64,000 nt of DNA from Tenrec ecaudatus (GCF_050624435.1 NC_134535.1:124979731-125043730); one strand, 5' to 3'; positions 21,395 through 33,287 are shown, counted from the first letter of the stretch. Numbers and translations: made by a program. Notes: a model not told the origin generated them from the sequence alone.

Positions 21395-24300
21395 CCTGCT
21401 CTATTAATTATAAATATGTTGACTAACCCATAGCAACCCCATGCAAGAACAGAATGAAACACTGCAAGGTCCTACACCACCCTTGCAATTGTTCCTATGC
21501 CTGAATCCATTGTTGTAGCTACGGGTCAATCCTTCCCATTGAGGGCCTTCCTCTTGTTCAGTCTCACTTCCACTTTACGAAGTATGATCTTCTCCAAGGA
21601 TTGATTTCTCTTGACAATATGTCCAAAGAATCTAAGACTAAGTCTTGTCATCCTTGCCTTTAAGGAGCACTCTGGCCTTACTTCTTCCAACACAGATTGA
21701 TTTGTCCTTTTAGCAGTTCACGGTACTTTTCAATATTCTCCCTTTTTCAATCTCTTGCTTTCGTATGCCTACGAGACAATGGAAAATACCATGGTTTGGG
21801 TCAAGCACACCTTACTCCTCAAAATGACATCCTTGTTTCCAGTACGCTAAAAAGGTTTTGTGCAGCAGATACACCTAATACAACACATCTTTTCATCTCT
21901 TGACTGCTGCTTCCATGAGTATTGATTGTGGATCCAAGCAAGATAAAATCCTTGACAACTTCAACCATTTCTCCATTTATCATGATGTTACCTATTAGTC
22001 CAATTGTGAGGACTTTGGTCTTCTTAACATTGAGCTATAATCCACACTGAAGGCTGCGGTTTTTATTTTCATCAGCAAATGATTCAAGTCCTCCTCACTT
22101 TCAGCAAGCATGGTTGTGTCGCCATATTGCAAGTTGTTAATAAGACATCCTCCAATTCTGATGCCACATTCTTCTTTATATAAGCCGGTTTCTCTGATGA
22201 TTTGCTCACCATACAGAATTGAAGGAGTATGGTGAAAGGCTATAACCTTGGCACACACCTCTCCTGATTTTAAACCATGTAGTATTTCCCTGTGTTGTTC
22301 ACACAACTCTCTCTTGGACCATGCAAAAGTTCTGCAAGAGCGCAGTGAAGTGTTCTGCAATCTCCATTCTTCTCAAGGCTATCCATAGTTCGTTATGATC
22401 CACACAGTGGAATGCCTTGGCATAGACAATAAAACACAAGTAAACATCTTTCTGGTGTTCTCTGCTTTGAGCCAAGGCCCATCTGATATCAGCAATGATA
22501 TCTCTGTTCTACATCTTCTTCTGAATCCAGACTGAATTTCTGCCAGCTCCCTGCAGTCGTTATTGAATGATCTCTAGCACAATTTTACTTGTGTGAGATA
22601 TCAATGAGACTGTTGTGTTTTTTGAGCATTTTGCTGGGTCACCTTTCTTTGGAATGGGCATAAGTATCGCTTCCAGTGAGTTGGTCAAAGCTGTTTCCAA
22701 ATTCCCTGGCATAAACAAGTGAGTGCTTCCAGTGGTTCATCAGTTCCTGGAATGCCTTTAGCTAATGCATTCAGTGGTGAATGAACTTCTTCCTTTACAC
22801 CGTTGGTTCTTGCTCATATGCTACCTCCTGAAATGGTAGACTATCAACCATTTCCTTTTGGTAGAGTGTCTCTATGTTCTAGTTTCTCTTCATGCTTCTT
22901 TAATCATTCAATATTTTGCCCATTGAATCTTTCAAGATTGCAGCTTGAATTTTTCTTGAGTTCTATTAGTTTCAGATATGCTGAGCATGTTCTTCCCTTT
23001 GGTTTTCTAATTCTAGGTCTTTGCACCTCTCATAATATTTGCCTTTCTTTTTGAGCTGTGCTATGATATTTTCTATTTTTTTGTATCATTTTATTGGGGG
23101 CTCATACAACTCTTATCACAATCTACACATATATTAATTGTGTAAAGCACATTTGTACATTCATTGTCCTCATCGTTCTCAAAACATTTGCTCTCCACTT
23201 AAGCCCTTGGCATCAGCACAGTTTTCCCCCTCCCTCTCCGTTCCCCCCTCTCTTATGAACCCTTGATAATTTATACATTATTTTGACATATCTTACACTA
23301 TCCAACATCTCCCTTCACCCACTTTTCTGTTGTCCATCCATCATGGAGTAGGTTATATCTAGATCTTTGTAATCGGTTCCCCCTTTCCACCCCATTTTCC
23401 TGGTATCGCCCCTCTCACCACTGGTCCTGAAGGGATCATCTGTCCTGGATTCCCTGTATTTCCAGTTCCTATCTGTATCAGTGTACATCCCCTGGTCTAG
23501 CACAATTTGTAAGTGGAGAGAGCAAGGCGGGAAGCATTTAGGAACTAGAGGAAAGTTGTATGTTTCATCCTTGCCACATCGCACCCTGACGGCTCGTCTC
23601 CTCCCTCCAACCCTTCCGTAAGAGGATGTCCAGTTGCCTACAGATGGACTTGGGTCCCCACTCTGCACTCCCCCTCATTTACAATGATATGATTTTTTTG
23701 TTCTTTGATGTCTGATACCTGATCCATTCGACACCTCTTGATCACATAGGCTGGTGTGCTTCTTCCATGTGGGCTTTGTTGCTTCTGAGCTACATGGCCG
23801 CTTGTTTACCTTCAAGTCTTTAAGACCCCAGATGCTATACCTTTCGATAGTTGGGCTCCATTAACTTTCTTCACCACATTTGCTTATGCACCTACTTTGT
23901 CTTCAGCGATCATGTCGGAAAGGTGAGCATCATGGAATGCCAGTATAACGGAACAAATTATTCTTACATTGAGGGAGTACTTGAGTGGAGGCCCAATGTC
24001 CATCTGCTACCTTAATACTAAACCTATAAATATATGCATAGATCTATTTCCCATCCCCATATATTAATATATCTACATATGTACATGCCTTTATTTAGAC
24101 CTCTATAAATCCCCTTTGCCTCTTAGCTCTTTCTTCTCTTTCACTTTCCTCCTGTCCCACTATCATGCTCAGCCTTAATTTGGTTTCAGAATTCCTCTCG
24201 GTTACATTACCCATGATCACGCCCTACCAGGCCTCCTACACCCTCCTCATCACCAATTTGGGTCCCTTGTTGTTCCCTTGTCCCTGGGATTGATAACACC

Positions 24301-25145
24301 ACTTCCTTTCCCCCACCTCCCCTCTCCCATATCCCCTGGAGCCATCGGTCCCATTGTTTTCTCCTCCAGATTGTTCATCCAGGCTATATTTTCTATTCAT
24401 CTCTTAGACTTCATCCTTTTTTCCATTTGTTTTAACTACTCCACCATTAAGAACAAGTTTGAGAGAAAAAAAAGAACAAGTTTCAGAGTTTCTCTGACAT
24501 CCACTTTGATCTTTTCTTTCTTTCCTGTCTTTTTAATGACCTGCTTTCTTCATGAATGATGATCTTCATGTCCTCCAACAGCTCATCAGGTATTCTGTCT
24601 TTAGTATTGAATGCATCAAATCTGTTCTTGAGATGTTCTCAAAATTCAGGTGGGATAGACTCAAGGTTATATTTTGGTTCTATGGAATTGTTTTAATTTT
24701 CTTCAGCTTTATCCTGAAATTATATATGTGCACTGTCAACTCCTGGTCTGCTGTTAGTTGCTGATATTGAGCTTCTCCATCATATTTTCCCACAGACGCA
24801 ATTTGATTTCTGTATATTCCATCTGGGGATACACAGAATACAGAGCACAGAGATTGAAGAATTCTATCAATGACTTCTGTTGGAAATTGATCAAACATGT
24901 AATCAAGATGCATTGAAAATTATTGGTGATTGCAATGCAAAAGTTGGGAAGAAAGAGGAAGGAATAGAAGTTTGAAAACGTGGTCCTGGTGATAGAAATG
25001 AAGCTGACAGAAGTTGCAAAATGAAAGAAAAATAAAGTTGCAAAACCAAAGACTTGGTCATAGCAAATACCTTTTTTCAATAATACAAAAGATGTCTATA
25101 CAAATGGATTTCTCCAGATGGAATACACAGAAATAATATATCCCT
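21395..25145 (-). mobile_element. RTE LINE, longest copy, split by a T-repeat
   Basis: The minus-strand RTE covers 21,395-23,077 and 24,386-24,850. At 22,180-22,000 the translation includes YGEQIIRETGLYKEECGIRI, then INNLQYGDTTMLAESEEDL. This is the RTE reverse-transcriptase block in which the usual catalytic YADD reads YGDT. Further upstream blocks continue toward the N-terminal side. A T-repeat (23,078-24,385) sits in the middle with 12-bp duplications. From about 24,850 to 25,145 the RTE turns to the plus strand ('aagaattctatcaatgacttc', 'gatggaatacacag'), as in a 5'-inverted copy. There are many frame breaks and it is inactive. Confidence 0.85.
23078..24385 (-). mobile_element. T-repeat copy with perfect 12-bp target duplication
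   Basis: The insertion begins on the plus strand with a T run and ATCATTTTATTGGGGGCTCA. It ends at CAGATTGTTCATCCAGGCT. ATATTTTCTATT occurs on both sides (23,066-23,077 and 24,386-24,397), interrupting RTE sequence that is otherwise continuous. The copy is 1.31 kb, 5'-truncated, poly(A)-tailed and carries the ~245-bp module once (about 23,690-23,940). No long conserved reading frame is present. Confidence 0.95.
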
Positions 25146-25149
25146 TCCA

Positions 25150-25275
25150 AAATCTCGATTTTTAAAAAATTATTTTATTGGGGGCTTGTACAATAACTCT
25201 TATCACGATCCATACATATATCCGTGTGTCAAGCACATTTGTACATTTGTTGCCATGATCATTCTAAAACATTAG
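25150..25275 (-). mobile_element. T-repeat copy, 3' ~125 bp
   Basis: AATTATTTTATTGGGGGCTT through 'aagcacatttgtacatttgttgccatgatcattct' is the reversed 3' end of the T-repeat, strongly 5'-truncated. Confidence 0.85.
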
Positions 25276-25444
25276 TTTTCTACCCAAAATCATTATTTTG
25301 TGCACCAAACACTGACCATCACCTCTTATCTAGCAACTTCTTGGTAGAAGCCAAAATTTTACAGTGTTCATCTTTCTGCCAGCCTTCCTCAAAAGGATCT
25401 ATGGCTTTTTACAAGAGTAACCATTCACTGGGGAAAATGAATTA

Positions 25445-28400
25445 ATCAGAATTTAGGGGCATTACTGGACACTGGCTCTGAATTGACACTAATTCCAAAA
25501 GATACAACATGTCACTGTGGTCCACCAATCATGTGGAGTTATAAGGAGGTTAAGTTATTAATGGAGTCAGTGCAGGATCATCTCACAGTGGGTCCAAGGG
25601 GCCCCTAAATCCATCCTGCAGTCATTCCCCAGTTCCAGAATTCATAAATGAAGTAGATGTATTCAGTAATAGCAGAGACCCTATATCAGATGCCAGGCAT
25701 GTGGAATAAGATCTGTTATGGTAGTAAAAGCCAAGTGAAAGTCATTAAAACTGCCTCTATCTAGGAAAATAATAAACTGATAGCAATATCACATTCCTGG
25801 AGGGACTGAAGAAGTCAGTGTTATCATCTATTGAAGGAGGCACCACACCCCCATGTGACTTGCCTATTTGGCCTGTGCAAAAAAACAGATGGAATTTGGA
25901 GAATGACTGTGGATTCTCATTAAACTTAACCAGGCTGTGGCTCCAAGCAAAGCTGCTGTTTCCAAGGAAGTTTCAATGCTTGAGCAAATTAACACATCTT
26001 CTGGGACCTGGCATGAAGCTATTGATCTGGCCAAAGACTTCTCTCAATTCTGATTTCAACGCATCACCAGACGCAGCTGTTGCTAAGGACAATAATACAC
26101 CTTCATCATTCTACCTAGCGACATAGCAACTCTCCAGCACTATGTCAAAATTGAGTCTATAGGAACCGTGTTCATCTTTCCCTTTCACACGAAGTCACAC
26201 TGGTTCATTAGATTGATGGCATTATGCTGACTGCATCTAATAAGGGAAAAGTATCAATGACGCCAGACTTATTGGTAAAATATCTGTTTGCTAGTGTGGG
26301 AGCAATAGAGGCCTGGTGGTTACCGTGTTGAAGTGGTCAGCAGTTCAAACCACCAGCAGCTCTGAGAAAGGCTGGGCTTTTTGCTCCTGTAAACATTCAC
26401 AGTATTGGAAACCCACAGGGGGTTGCTATGAGTCAGCACTGAGAGAGTGGGAAATTAAGCTGAAAAAAATCAAGAGCCTTCCACTTTAGTGATATTTCAA
26501 GGGGTTTAGTGGTGTGGAGCACGTTGAAGTATTTGTACTAAAGTGAAGGATGCTCTATTGTGTCTTCTCCCCACCCCTCAACAACCAAAAGGAGGCACTA
26601 TGACCACAGGCCTCTGGATTTTGGAGGCAATCTATCCTTCATTTGTCTGTGCTATTTTGGTCTATTTACCAAGTGACTGAAAAAAAGCTACCAGCTTTGA
26701 GTGGATCTAGGACAAGAAAAGGCTCTGTAACAGGATCTGACTGAGGTGCAAGCTGCTGTGCCACCAGTGATACAATGGCATTGGAAGTGTCAGTGACGGA
26801 GAGAGTGAGTTTGGTGTCTTTGGCAGGCCCCTAGAGTGAATCACAGTACAGACCCTTAGGATTTTGGAGCAGAACCCTGCTATCCTCTGCAGATAAATAT
26901 TCTCCTTTTGAGAAAGAGTTTTTGGCTTGTTATTGGGCCTTAGTGGAGACTGAACCACGTCACCATGAGGGATGGGCTCCCATCATGAACTGGGGTTGTC
27001 TGACGCACAGACTCATTAGTTGGGCATGCACAGCAGCACTTCATTATTAAACAAGTCATCTACATGAGATCGGGCTCTACTGTGACTTGAAGGTACAAAT
27101 TAGTTGAATTAGTTGCATGAAGATTTGGTCCAAATACCCATGGTCTTCACTCCTTCCTTCTCCCAATCTGCACCTGTGGACTCATGAGGAATTCCTTATG
27201 ATCAGTGGATTGAGGAAGAGAAACCTCATACTTGATTTACAGATGCTTCTGCACAAAATGCAGGTACCACTCAAAAGTGGACAGCAGTGGCACTACAGCC
27301 CTTTTCTAGCACTTCCCTGAAGGACAATGGTAGAGAGAAATCCTTCCAATGGGCAGGACTTTGAGTAATGTACCTACCTGGTTGTTAATTTTACTTAGAA
27401 GAAATGGTCAGATCTGCAGCTATATATTGATTCATGGGATGTGCCCAGTGGTTTGGCTGGATGGTCAGGGACTTGGAAGGATCATGATTAGAAAACAGAT
27501 GAGAAGTTTGTGGACAGACCTCTCTGCACAGGCCAAAAAGTGAAGATATTTGTATCTTATATGTATGCTGATCAAAGGGTTATCTCTGCAGAGGGTGGGT
27601 AGGATGACATGATCTGTGGAAACCAGTCATCCAGTTTCTCCAGCTACTCCTGTCATTGTCCAATGCTCGCATGAACAACATGGTCATAGTGTGAGGGATG
27701 GAAGTTATTTATGAGCTCAGCAACATGGACTTCCACTCACCAAAGCTGACATGGTTACTGCCACTTCTGAGTGCTCGAATTACTAGCAGCTGAGATCAGG
27801 ACTGAGCTGATGATATGGGGCCATTCCACAGAGAGGCCAACCAGCAACTTGGTGTGAGGTTGACTACATCTGACCATTTTCATCATGGGAAGAATTGTGG
27901 TTTTGTTTTTGGAAAGAATAACAAAAATGAACATTTTTGTTCTTACTGGAATAGTCATTTGCTCTAGATACAAAATTGCCTTCCCTGCCCTTCAATGCTT
28001 CTGCCCAAACGATCACCGGTGGACTTACTTATCCATTGGTATGGTATCACATACAGCATCACCTTGGATCGAGGAACTAACCTCACAGCAAATGAAATGT
28101 GATGAGCCCAGGCACATGTGATTCACTGGTCTTACCATGTTCCCCTGACACATTATCCTGAAACAGATGACTTCATAAAATGATGAAATGGTCTCCAAAG
28201 ACATAATTAGAGCACCAAGTAGGTGCAAATTCATGGCAGGACTGAGGCACTGTTCTCCAGGAACTGCATGTGTTCTAAACGAGGTAGGGTCCAATGTATG
28301 GTGGTACTGTTTCCCCAGTAGCCAGGATTCATGGGTCTAGGAATCAAGGGATAAAAATGGGGGTGGAATCGCTATTTCTAGTGATCCACTTGCAACACTT

Positions 28401-28935
28401 TTGTTTCCTGTCCTTGAGACCCTATACTCCTTGGGTGCGGAGGTCTTAGTTCCAAAGGGAGGAACATTCCCACTTGGAGCCACAACAGTGATTTTATTGA
28501 ACTAGAAGTTAAAGATGACTCCCAGTTATTTTGGGAATGTCTCTGAATCAACAGGTAAAGAAGGGAGTTGCTGTATTGAGGGTTATGACTTAACTTGATT
28601 ACAAAGGGGAAATCAGATAGAGATTATATAACGGAGGTGAAGAAGAATATGTCTGGCATCCAGGAGAATTCTTACGACATCTCAGTACAATCAGGCTCTG
28701 TGATTAAAGTCAGTGGTAAACTACTGTAATCCAATTCCAACATGACTACTTAATGGTGGCCCAAATCCATCAGGAATGAATATTTGGGTCACCTGACAAG
28801 GCCAAGAACCAGAACCTTAATATGCTGAGACACTTGCTTGAATTCCAGGTTCTTGCTCCACTCCTCTGTTCTAAACTATCGTCTCACTTTTTCTACCTCC
28901 AGGTTTGAAGCCCCAAACAGAAATCAGTCAATCCA
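25445..28935 (+). mobile_element. ERVL fossil: pol region and dUTPase region
   Basis: An old endogenous retrovirus of the ERVL class in plus orientation. A protease-to-reverse-transcriptase region lies in the first part. Integrase-like territory follows. A dUTPase-type region, characteristic of ERVL, lies at about 28,320-28,760. It is broken many times and cannot encode anything. No LTR pair was recognised around it. An AfroSINE is inserted at 26,300-26,460. Divergence suggests an age shared with other placental ERVL copies. Confidence 0.7.
26300..26460 (+). mobile_element. AfroSINE inside the ERVL fossil
   Basis: It runs from 'gaggcctggtggttaccgtg' through 'ggtcagcagttcaaaccaccagcagc' to 'gttgctatgagtcagcactgag'. 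It interrupts ERVL pol sequence. Confidence 0.85.
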
Positions 28936-29052
28936 CTTTTTTTTATTTCCTATTCCGGGAAATTTCACATAAATAGAAGTATATGCTACGCACTCTTTTG
29001 TGACTTGTGTGTATTTTCACAATTTATCCATGTTGTAACATATATCGGTACT

Positions 29053-29162
29053 TTTTTGTTTGCTTTTTTTCAATCATTTTATTGGGGGCTCATACAACTC
29101 TTATCACAATCCATACATACCCCAAGCACATTTTTACATTCGTTGCCCCCATCATTCTCAAA
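29053..29162 (-). mobile_element. T-repeat copy, 3' ~110 bp, inside L1
   Basis: CAATCATTTTATTGGGGGCT to 'cattcgttgcccccatcattctcaaa' is a short reversed 3' end. ATATCGGTACT (29,042-29,052) and ATATCAGTACT (29,163-29,173) flank it as a near-perfect target duplication. Confidence 0.9.
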
Positions 29163-29188
29163 ATATCAGTACTATTTTTTTATCAGTA

Positions 29189-30467
29189 CTTTTTTTTTTT
29201 TTAAAGGTAGGCTCTGTTTATTCAGTCACATAAGTCGCCTGGTTCAATGTGACTCAAGACCACAAAAAAACAAACAAACATTGCTCCGCTGTCATGGGGC
29301 CCAGCGGCAGGAGTGCTTCCTGGGACCCATTCACAGGTTGACAAGTTTCTCGTTGAGGGCAATCTGTGACGGCGTAAGGTTGGTCAGATAGGTCACCATC
29401 AGCAGGGTCGTTGATGTTGCTGTTGAGCATGGTCTCGAAGTCATCGGGAACGATTTTGGGTACTTGGTTAACCAGGCTCATCAAGAAGCGGCCCACGGTA
29501 TTGTCCGCCGACACCTTTCCAGACAGCACGTTCTCTGCATACTGCAGCACTGTGCTGAGGGCATCCTGGATGCGGGCCGACGCCCCTCCGACTTGCTGCA
29601 GGTCACTGGAGAGCCCGATCACCCGGTTGGGGCTGAAACAGGTCTTCATTATCAGGTCAACTCCGATGCGTTCCGTGTCGTAATACGCAGACCTCACGGT
29701 CAGAGGTGTGAACATCACCCCCATGGTCCTGCCAGGGACACCCAGTAAAGTGCTGACATAGGCCCTGATGCTCATGCGGCCGTTCTGGAGGCTGGTGTCC
29801 ACAGTGAGGTGAATGGGGTGGGGGGCCTCTCGGCTGTAGTACTCATGGATCAGCACCGAGTGCTCGGTGATGTCATGGCCTGTAGCGTACCAGCCCAGGA
29901 TGAGCTCATTTGGAGAGACTTTCTTGTGCAATTCATACATGTTCTTTGCGAATTCCATGTCCACGGCCACCTCGTCTTCAGACTCATTGTGAGGCACTGA
30001 AAAGCAGTTGGTCACTTCCACCGAGTGCTTGTCCACGGTGCCCAGCAGGGTCCCGATAACCCGGGCAGCGCCCTCGTTGCGTCGTTCGTAGCTGTCCACG
30101 ATGGAGGCTAAGATGACCAGGTGCAGGCGGACCACGCGGCCGCCAGGGAAGGGCCCCGGGAGCGCAGGCGGCGGCGGCGCGGGGGTCTGCGTGGGGGCTT
30201 GCACAGAGGCCGGGTTCTGGCCCGAGGCCGCGGTTGTTGACGCTACCGCCGTGGGGTCCGACGCCGCGGCGGGAGCCGGAGGCTGAGTGGGACCTGGAGC
30301 CGAGGCGGGGGTCTGCGCTGGCGGTGGGGCAGGAACCGGGGCTGGGGCTGGAACCGGGGCCCGGGCGGGGGCGGCCACCGGCGCGGGGGCCGGAGTGGCG
30401 GGAGGAACACTCGCCGCTGGTGGAGTCGGTGTGGCCATCTTGTTGAAAAAGAAGGAGCCGAGGGGGG
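29189..30467 (-). pseudogene. EIF3F: EIF3F retrocopy, nearly intact frame
   Basis: EIF3F is the MPN-domain f subunit of translation initiation factor 3. From ATG 30,438 the minus strand reads [20 protein letters not shown], a Pro/Ala-rich tail of about 95 residues. It then runs through [20 protein letters not shown], the MPN domain ([20 protein letters not shown]) and [20 protein letters not shown] to the C-terminal MLNSNIND without a stop. One extra base near 29,417-29,420 then shifts the frame. About 25 native residues are lost and about 39 others follow before a stop at 29,254. No introns are present. The 3' UTR contains AATAAA, and the poly(A) tail appears as a T run at 29,189-29,203. TATCAGTACTTTTT (29,181) and TATCGGTACTTTTT (30,468) flank it as the target duplication. 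No promoter is visible. Expression is unknown. Confidence 0.95.
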
Positions 30468-30611
30468 TATCGGTACTTTTTATTGTTGAATAATATTCCA
30501 TTGTATGGAAGCAGCACATTCTTCTAATCCAACCACTAGTTGATAGGCATTTGGGTTGTTTCCCTTACCATGAATAATGCTCTGGGCACTTGTATACAGG
30601 TTTTGGGGTAG

Positions 30612-31020
30612 ATAAGTTTTATTTATTGTGGTTTGTGTGAAGGTTTACAGAGCAAGCATTTTTTGTTTTGTGGCATTAGGTGCAATTCCCACAATCGAAC
30701 AGCATTTTCCCTACTTCCTTCCTGGATTCACCCTCCTTTCCTGCTCCTTCCTGTCTTCTGAGCTTTGTTTTGGGGCACATGCTGCTCTTTTGGTCTTGAG
30801 AATTATATTTCTAATAGATGTTATTGTTTGCTTTGAAGTTCTATGATTTGACTGAAAGGTGATGTGGCTGGTGTCAGTTCTAGGTTAAGAGTGCCCAGGA
30901 GCCATACTCTTGGGAGTTCCGACAGTTTGCACTAGGCCATCAAGTTTAGTCTTTTATATAATTTTGAATTTTGGTCTACATCTTTCTCCCATTCTGTCTA
31001 GGATTTTCTATTATGATTCT
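30612..31020 (-). mobile_element. Afrotherian L1 3'-UTR fragment
   Basis: Starting with 'tttatttattgtggtttgtgtgaaggtttacagagcaa' and followed by 'tttgactgaaaggtgatgtgg' and 'tctacatctttctcccattctgtc', this matches the 3' UTR of afrotherian (elephant-type) L1 elements in reverse. It is nested in older L1 sequence. Confidence 0.65.
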
Positions 31021-31045
31021 GATTAGACATAAATTTTCATTTCTC

Positions 31046-31310
31046 AATAAAAGGATTAAAAAATTAAAAATAAAATAAATAAATAATAATAATAAAATTA
31101 AAAATTGGGAAGGGGAGAGGGGAAGGAGGGGGAGGGAAAAAAGGAAAACGAGCTGATTTCAGGAACCCAAGCGGAAGGCGAATTTTGAGAATGATGAGGT
31201 CAACGAATGTATAAGGGTGCTTTACTCAACTGATGTATGTATGGATTGTGATATGAGTTGTATGAGCCCCAATAAAATGATTTATAAAAATTGTTTTTAA
31301 TTTAAAAAAA
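31046..31310 (+). mobile_element. T-repeat insertion with two 3' ends
   Basis: TTCATTTCTC flanks the insert at 31,036-31,045 and 31,311-31,320. The insert starts with AATAAAAGGATT and ~45 bp of A-rich sequence, which looks like a bare T-repeat tail. A ~190-bp T-repeat 3' end follows, finishing with GAGCCCCAATAAAATGATTT. Two family 3' ends lie in tandem within one target duplication. Confidence 0.85.
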
Positions 31311-31364
31311 TTCATTTCTCTCGGGTATATACTTAAGAGTGGAATTGCTGAGTTCTAAAACTAA

Positions 31365-31545
31365 AGAGTCTTGATAGTATAGGGGGTTATATATTAGGCT
31401 GCTTACTGCAAGGTTCATTGTTCAAATCTACCAACCACTTTGTGGAAGAAAGATAAGGCTGTCTCCTTGCATAAAGAGTCATAGTCTTAGAAATCCTAGA
31501 TAGGCTTGCTATGAGTCAGATTAGACCCAATGAAAGAGGTTTTAT
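31365..31545 (+). mobile_element. AfroSINE, diverged
   Basis: 'aagagtcttgatagtatag' is a decayed tRNA-like head. 'ggttcattgttcaaatctaccaacc' and 'ggcttgctatgagtcagattagaccc' are the later blocks. Confidence 0.7.
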
Positions 31546-31559
31546 TATTATTATTGATA

Positions 31560-32147
31560 TAACCTAACTTTTAACTTTAGACTAAATCATGCCATATTTT
31601 CATTTACTGCACCTAGCCTAACTTACCCCATATTTTCCCATTGTCTCTCAATTTATTTGGAATTTTAATAATTTTCTATATTGCTCAGAGATAAGCATGT
31701 TAGATACAGATGTGTCCTCGAAGGGCCAGATATAGTTAATATGTCAGAGAGGACTGCTTCAACATCAAAAGCATATCTCTTATTTGCCTCCCGTATTAGT
31801 AGCCAAAAAGCTAATTCCTAGTTATCTGGCTTGTCAACAGAGGCAGCCTCAGATTGCTCTAAGACTTGAGGAACCTTATTGCTCCGTCTGTTTGCATCCT
31901 ATAATTATCCTGAAACCAGAGTTAAAGTAAAATATCTGTACGTGACTCCCTAGGGTATGGATTTCAAAGTAAAATAATATATAATCTCTCCACATTCTAA
32001 CTTCAAACCGGATTCCATCAAGATAACCCACGATGTCCTCAAACTCCCTGTTGGTGTCACCTAATAAACTCTACTTCTCTCTAACTTGCAGTTAGTGAAT
32101 TTGCCTTTGCTGCTCCAGGGCAACCACCCTTATCAAGTGTAACAGCA
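31560..32147 (+). mobile_element. Putative solo LTR inside L1
   Basis: About 590 bp foreign to the surrounding L1, which resumes at CTCTATGTTTAACCTTTGG. The block ends with a poly(A)-signal-like CCTAATAAACTC and a pyrimidine-rich stretch, as LTRs do. Family unknown; ERVL or MaLR is possible. It is a fossil. Confidence 0.4.
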
Positions 32148-33132
32148 GCTCTATGTTTAACCTTTGGAGACACTGATGGACTATTTTTCATCATCTTACT
32201 TTCCTACCAGCCTACCCACCCTGTAAACATTTCAGTTTCTCTACATTCTTACCAGCACCTGCGATTGGACAAGCTAGTGGATGTGAAGTGGTATCTCAGT
32301 GTGGTATTGATTTGAATTTTCCTGGTGGAAAACAATGCTGAACATTTTTCATGGGTTTATTGACCATTTGTACATCTTCTGAGAAATGTCTCCGTATTTC
32401 TAAAAATTAAGTCATCTCTTTTGACTTTTGTGTAAAAATTGGGTTTTGCCTATTTTTAAAAAAAAAAATTGGATTGTCCTTTTATTACTGTGTTGCAAGA
32501 ATCCTCTCTATGTTTTATATACAACACCCACATCTGAATGACTTTTCAAACTATCTCCTACTGTCTCCATGTGGATTATCTGTTCACTTTCTTGCTGCTG
32601 TCTTTTGAGGGACATCAGTCTTTAATTCTGATTATGTCAAATTTACCTATTGTTTCTCTTTTGTTCTGTATACTCTTGGTGTCATGTTTAGGTAACCATT
32701 GCCTAATACCAAGATCACAGATATTTAGGGCTATGTTTTCATGTTAGTTTTTTTCCATGTTAGATTTTATGGTTTTAACTTTTAACATGTAACTCTTTGA
32801 TCCATTTGGAGTAATATTTGTGTATGGTGTGAGGTAAGGGTCCAACTTCCTTCTTTTATCTGTGGCTACTCAGTTGTCTACATCGTTTGTTGAAAATAAT
32901 TTTTTTTTTCCTCTCAAGAACCATTAGTATGACTCCTATCATGACATCTACAAGTACTGGTCTTGGGAATCTTGTAAAAAAAAATCAGTTCACCTTAGAT
33001 ATATATGGGCTTATTTCTGGACTCTCAGTTCTATTCCATTTATCTATGTCTGTTTTCATGCCAATACCACACTATCTTGATTCATAATTGCTCTTGCATT
33101 TTGAGGGCACTTTATAACCCTGATCATGTTCT

Positions 33133-33287
33133 GAGTCAGGTGTTGTGCTGTTAACTACAAGGTCAGTAGTTCAAACAGTCCAGCTGATCCCAGAAGGAAG
33201 ATGAGGCTGTCCGTTTTGGTAAAGATTTAGGGTCTGGGAAATCCTATATAAGGTTGGAACTGACTTAATGGCAATGGGTTTTATAGG
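33133..33287 (+). mobile_element. AfroSINE
   Basis: 'gttgtgctgttaactacaaggtcagtagttcaaac' and 'aaggttggaactgacttaatggcaatggg' are AfroSINE blocks in order. Confidence 0.75.

Larger units (their letters stand above)
28945..33115 (-). mobile_element. Old L1 LINE, 3' part, with many later insertions
   Basis: The minus strand holds the end of L1 ORF2, including residues readable as [10 protein letters not shown] at about 30,502-30,480, and adjacent L1 territory to about 33,115. The plus strand shows AATAATATTCCATTGTATGG, 'gtggaattgctgag', 'gatgtgaagtggtatctcagtg' and 'ttatctatgtctgttttcatgccaataccac'. The L1 is split by a T-repeat, the EIF3F retrocopy, an afrotherian L1 3'-UTR piece, a second T-repeat, an AfroSINE and an LTR-like block. 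It is diverged and inactive. Confidence 0.8.

Noticed and set aside
29984-30517. A 177-codon frame overlapping the EIF3F retrocopy in another phase
   Set aside because: It is a shadow of the GC-rich Pro/Ala region of EIF3F.
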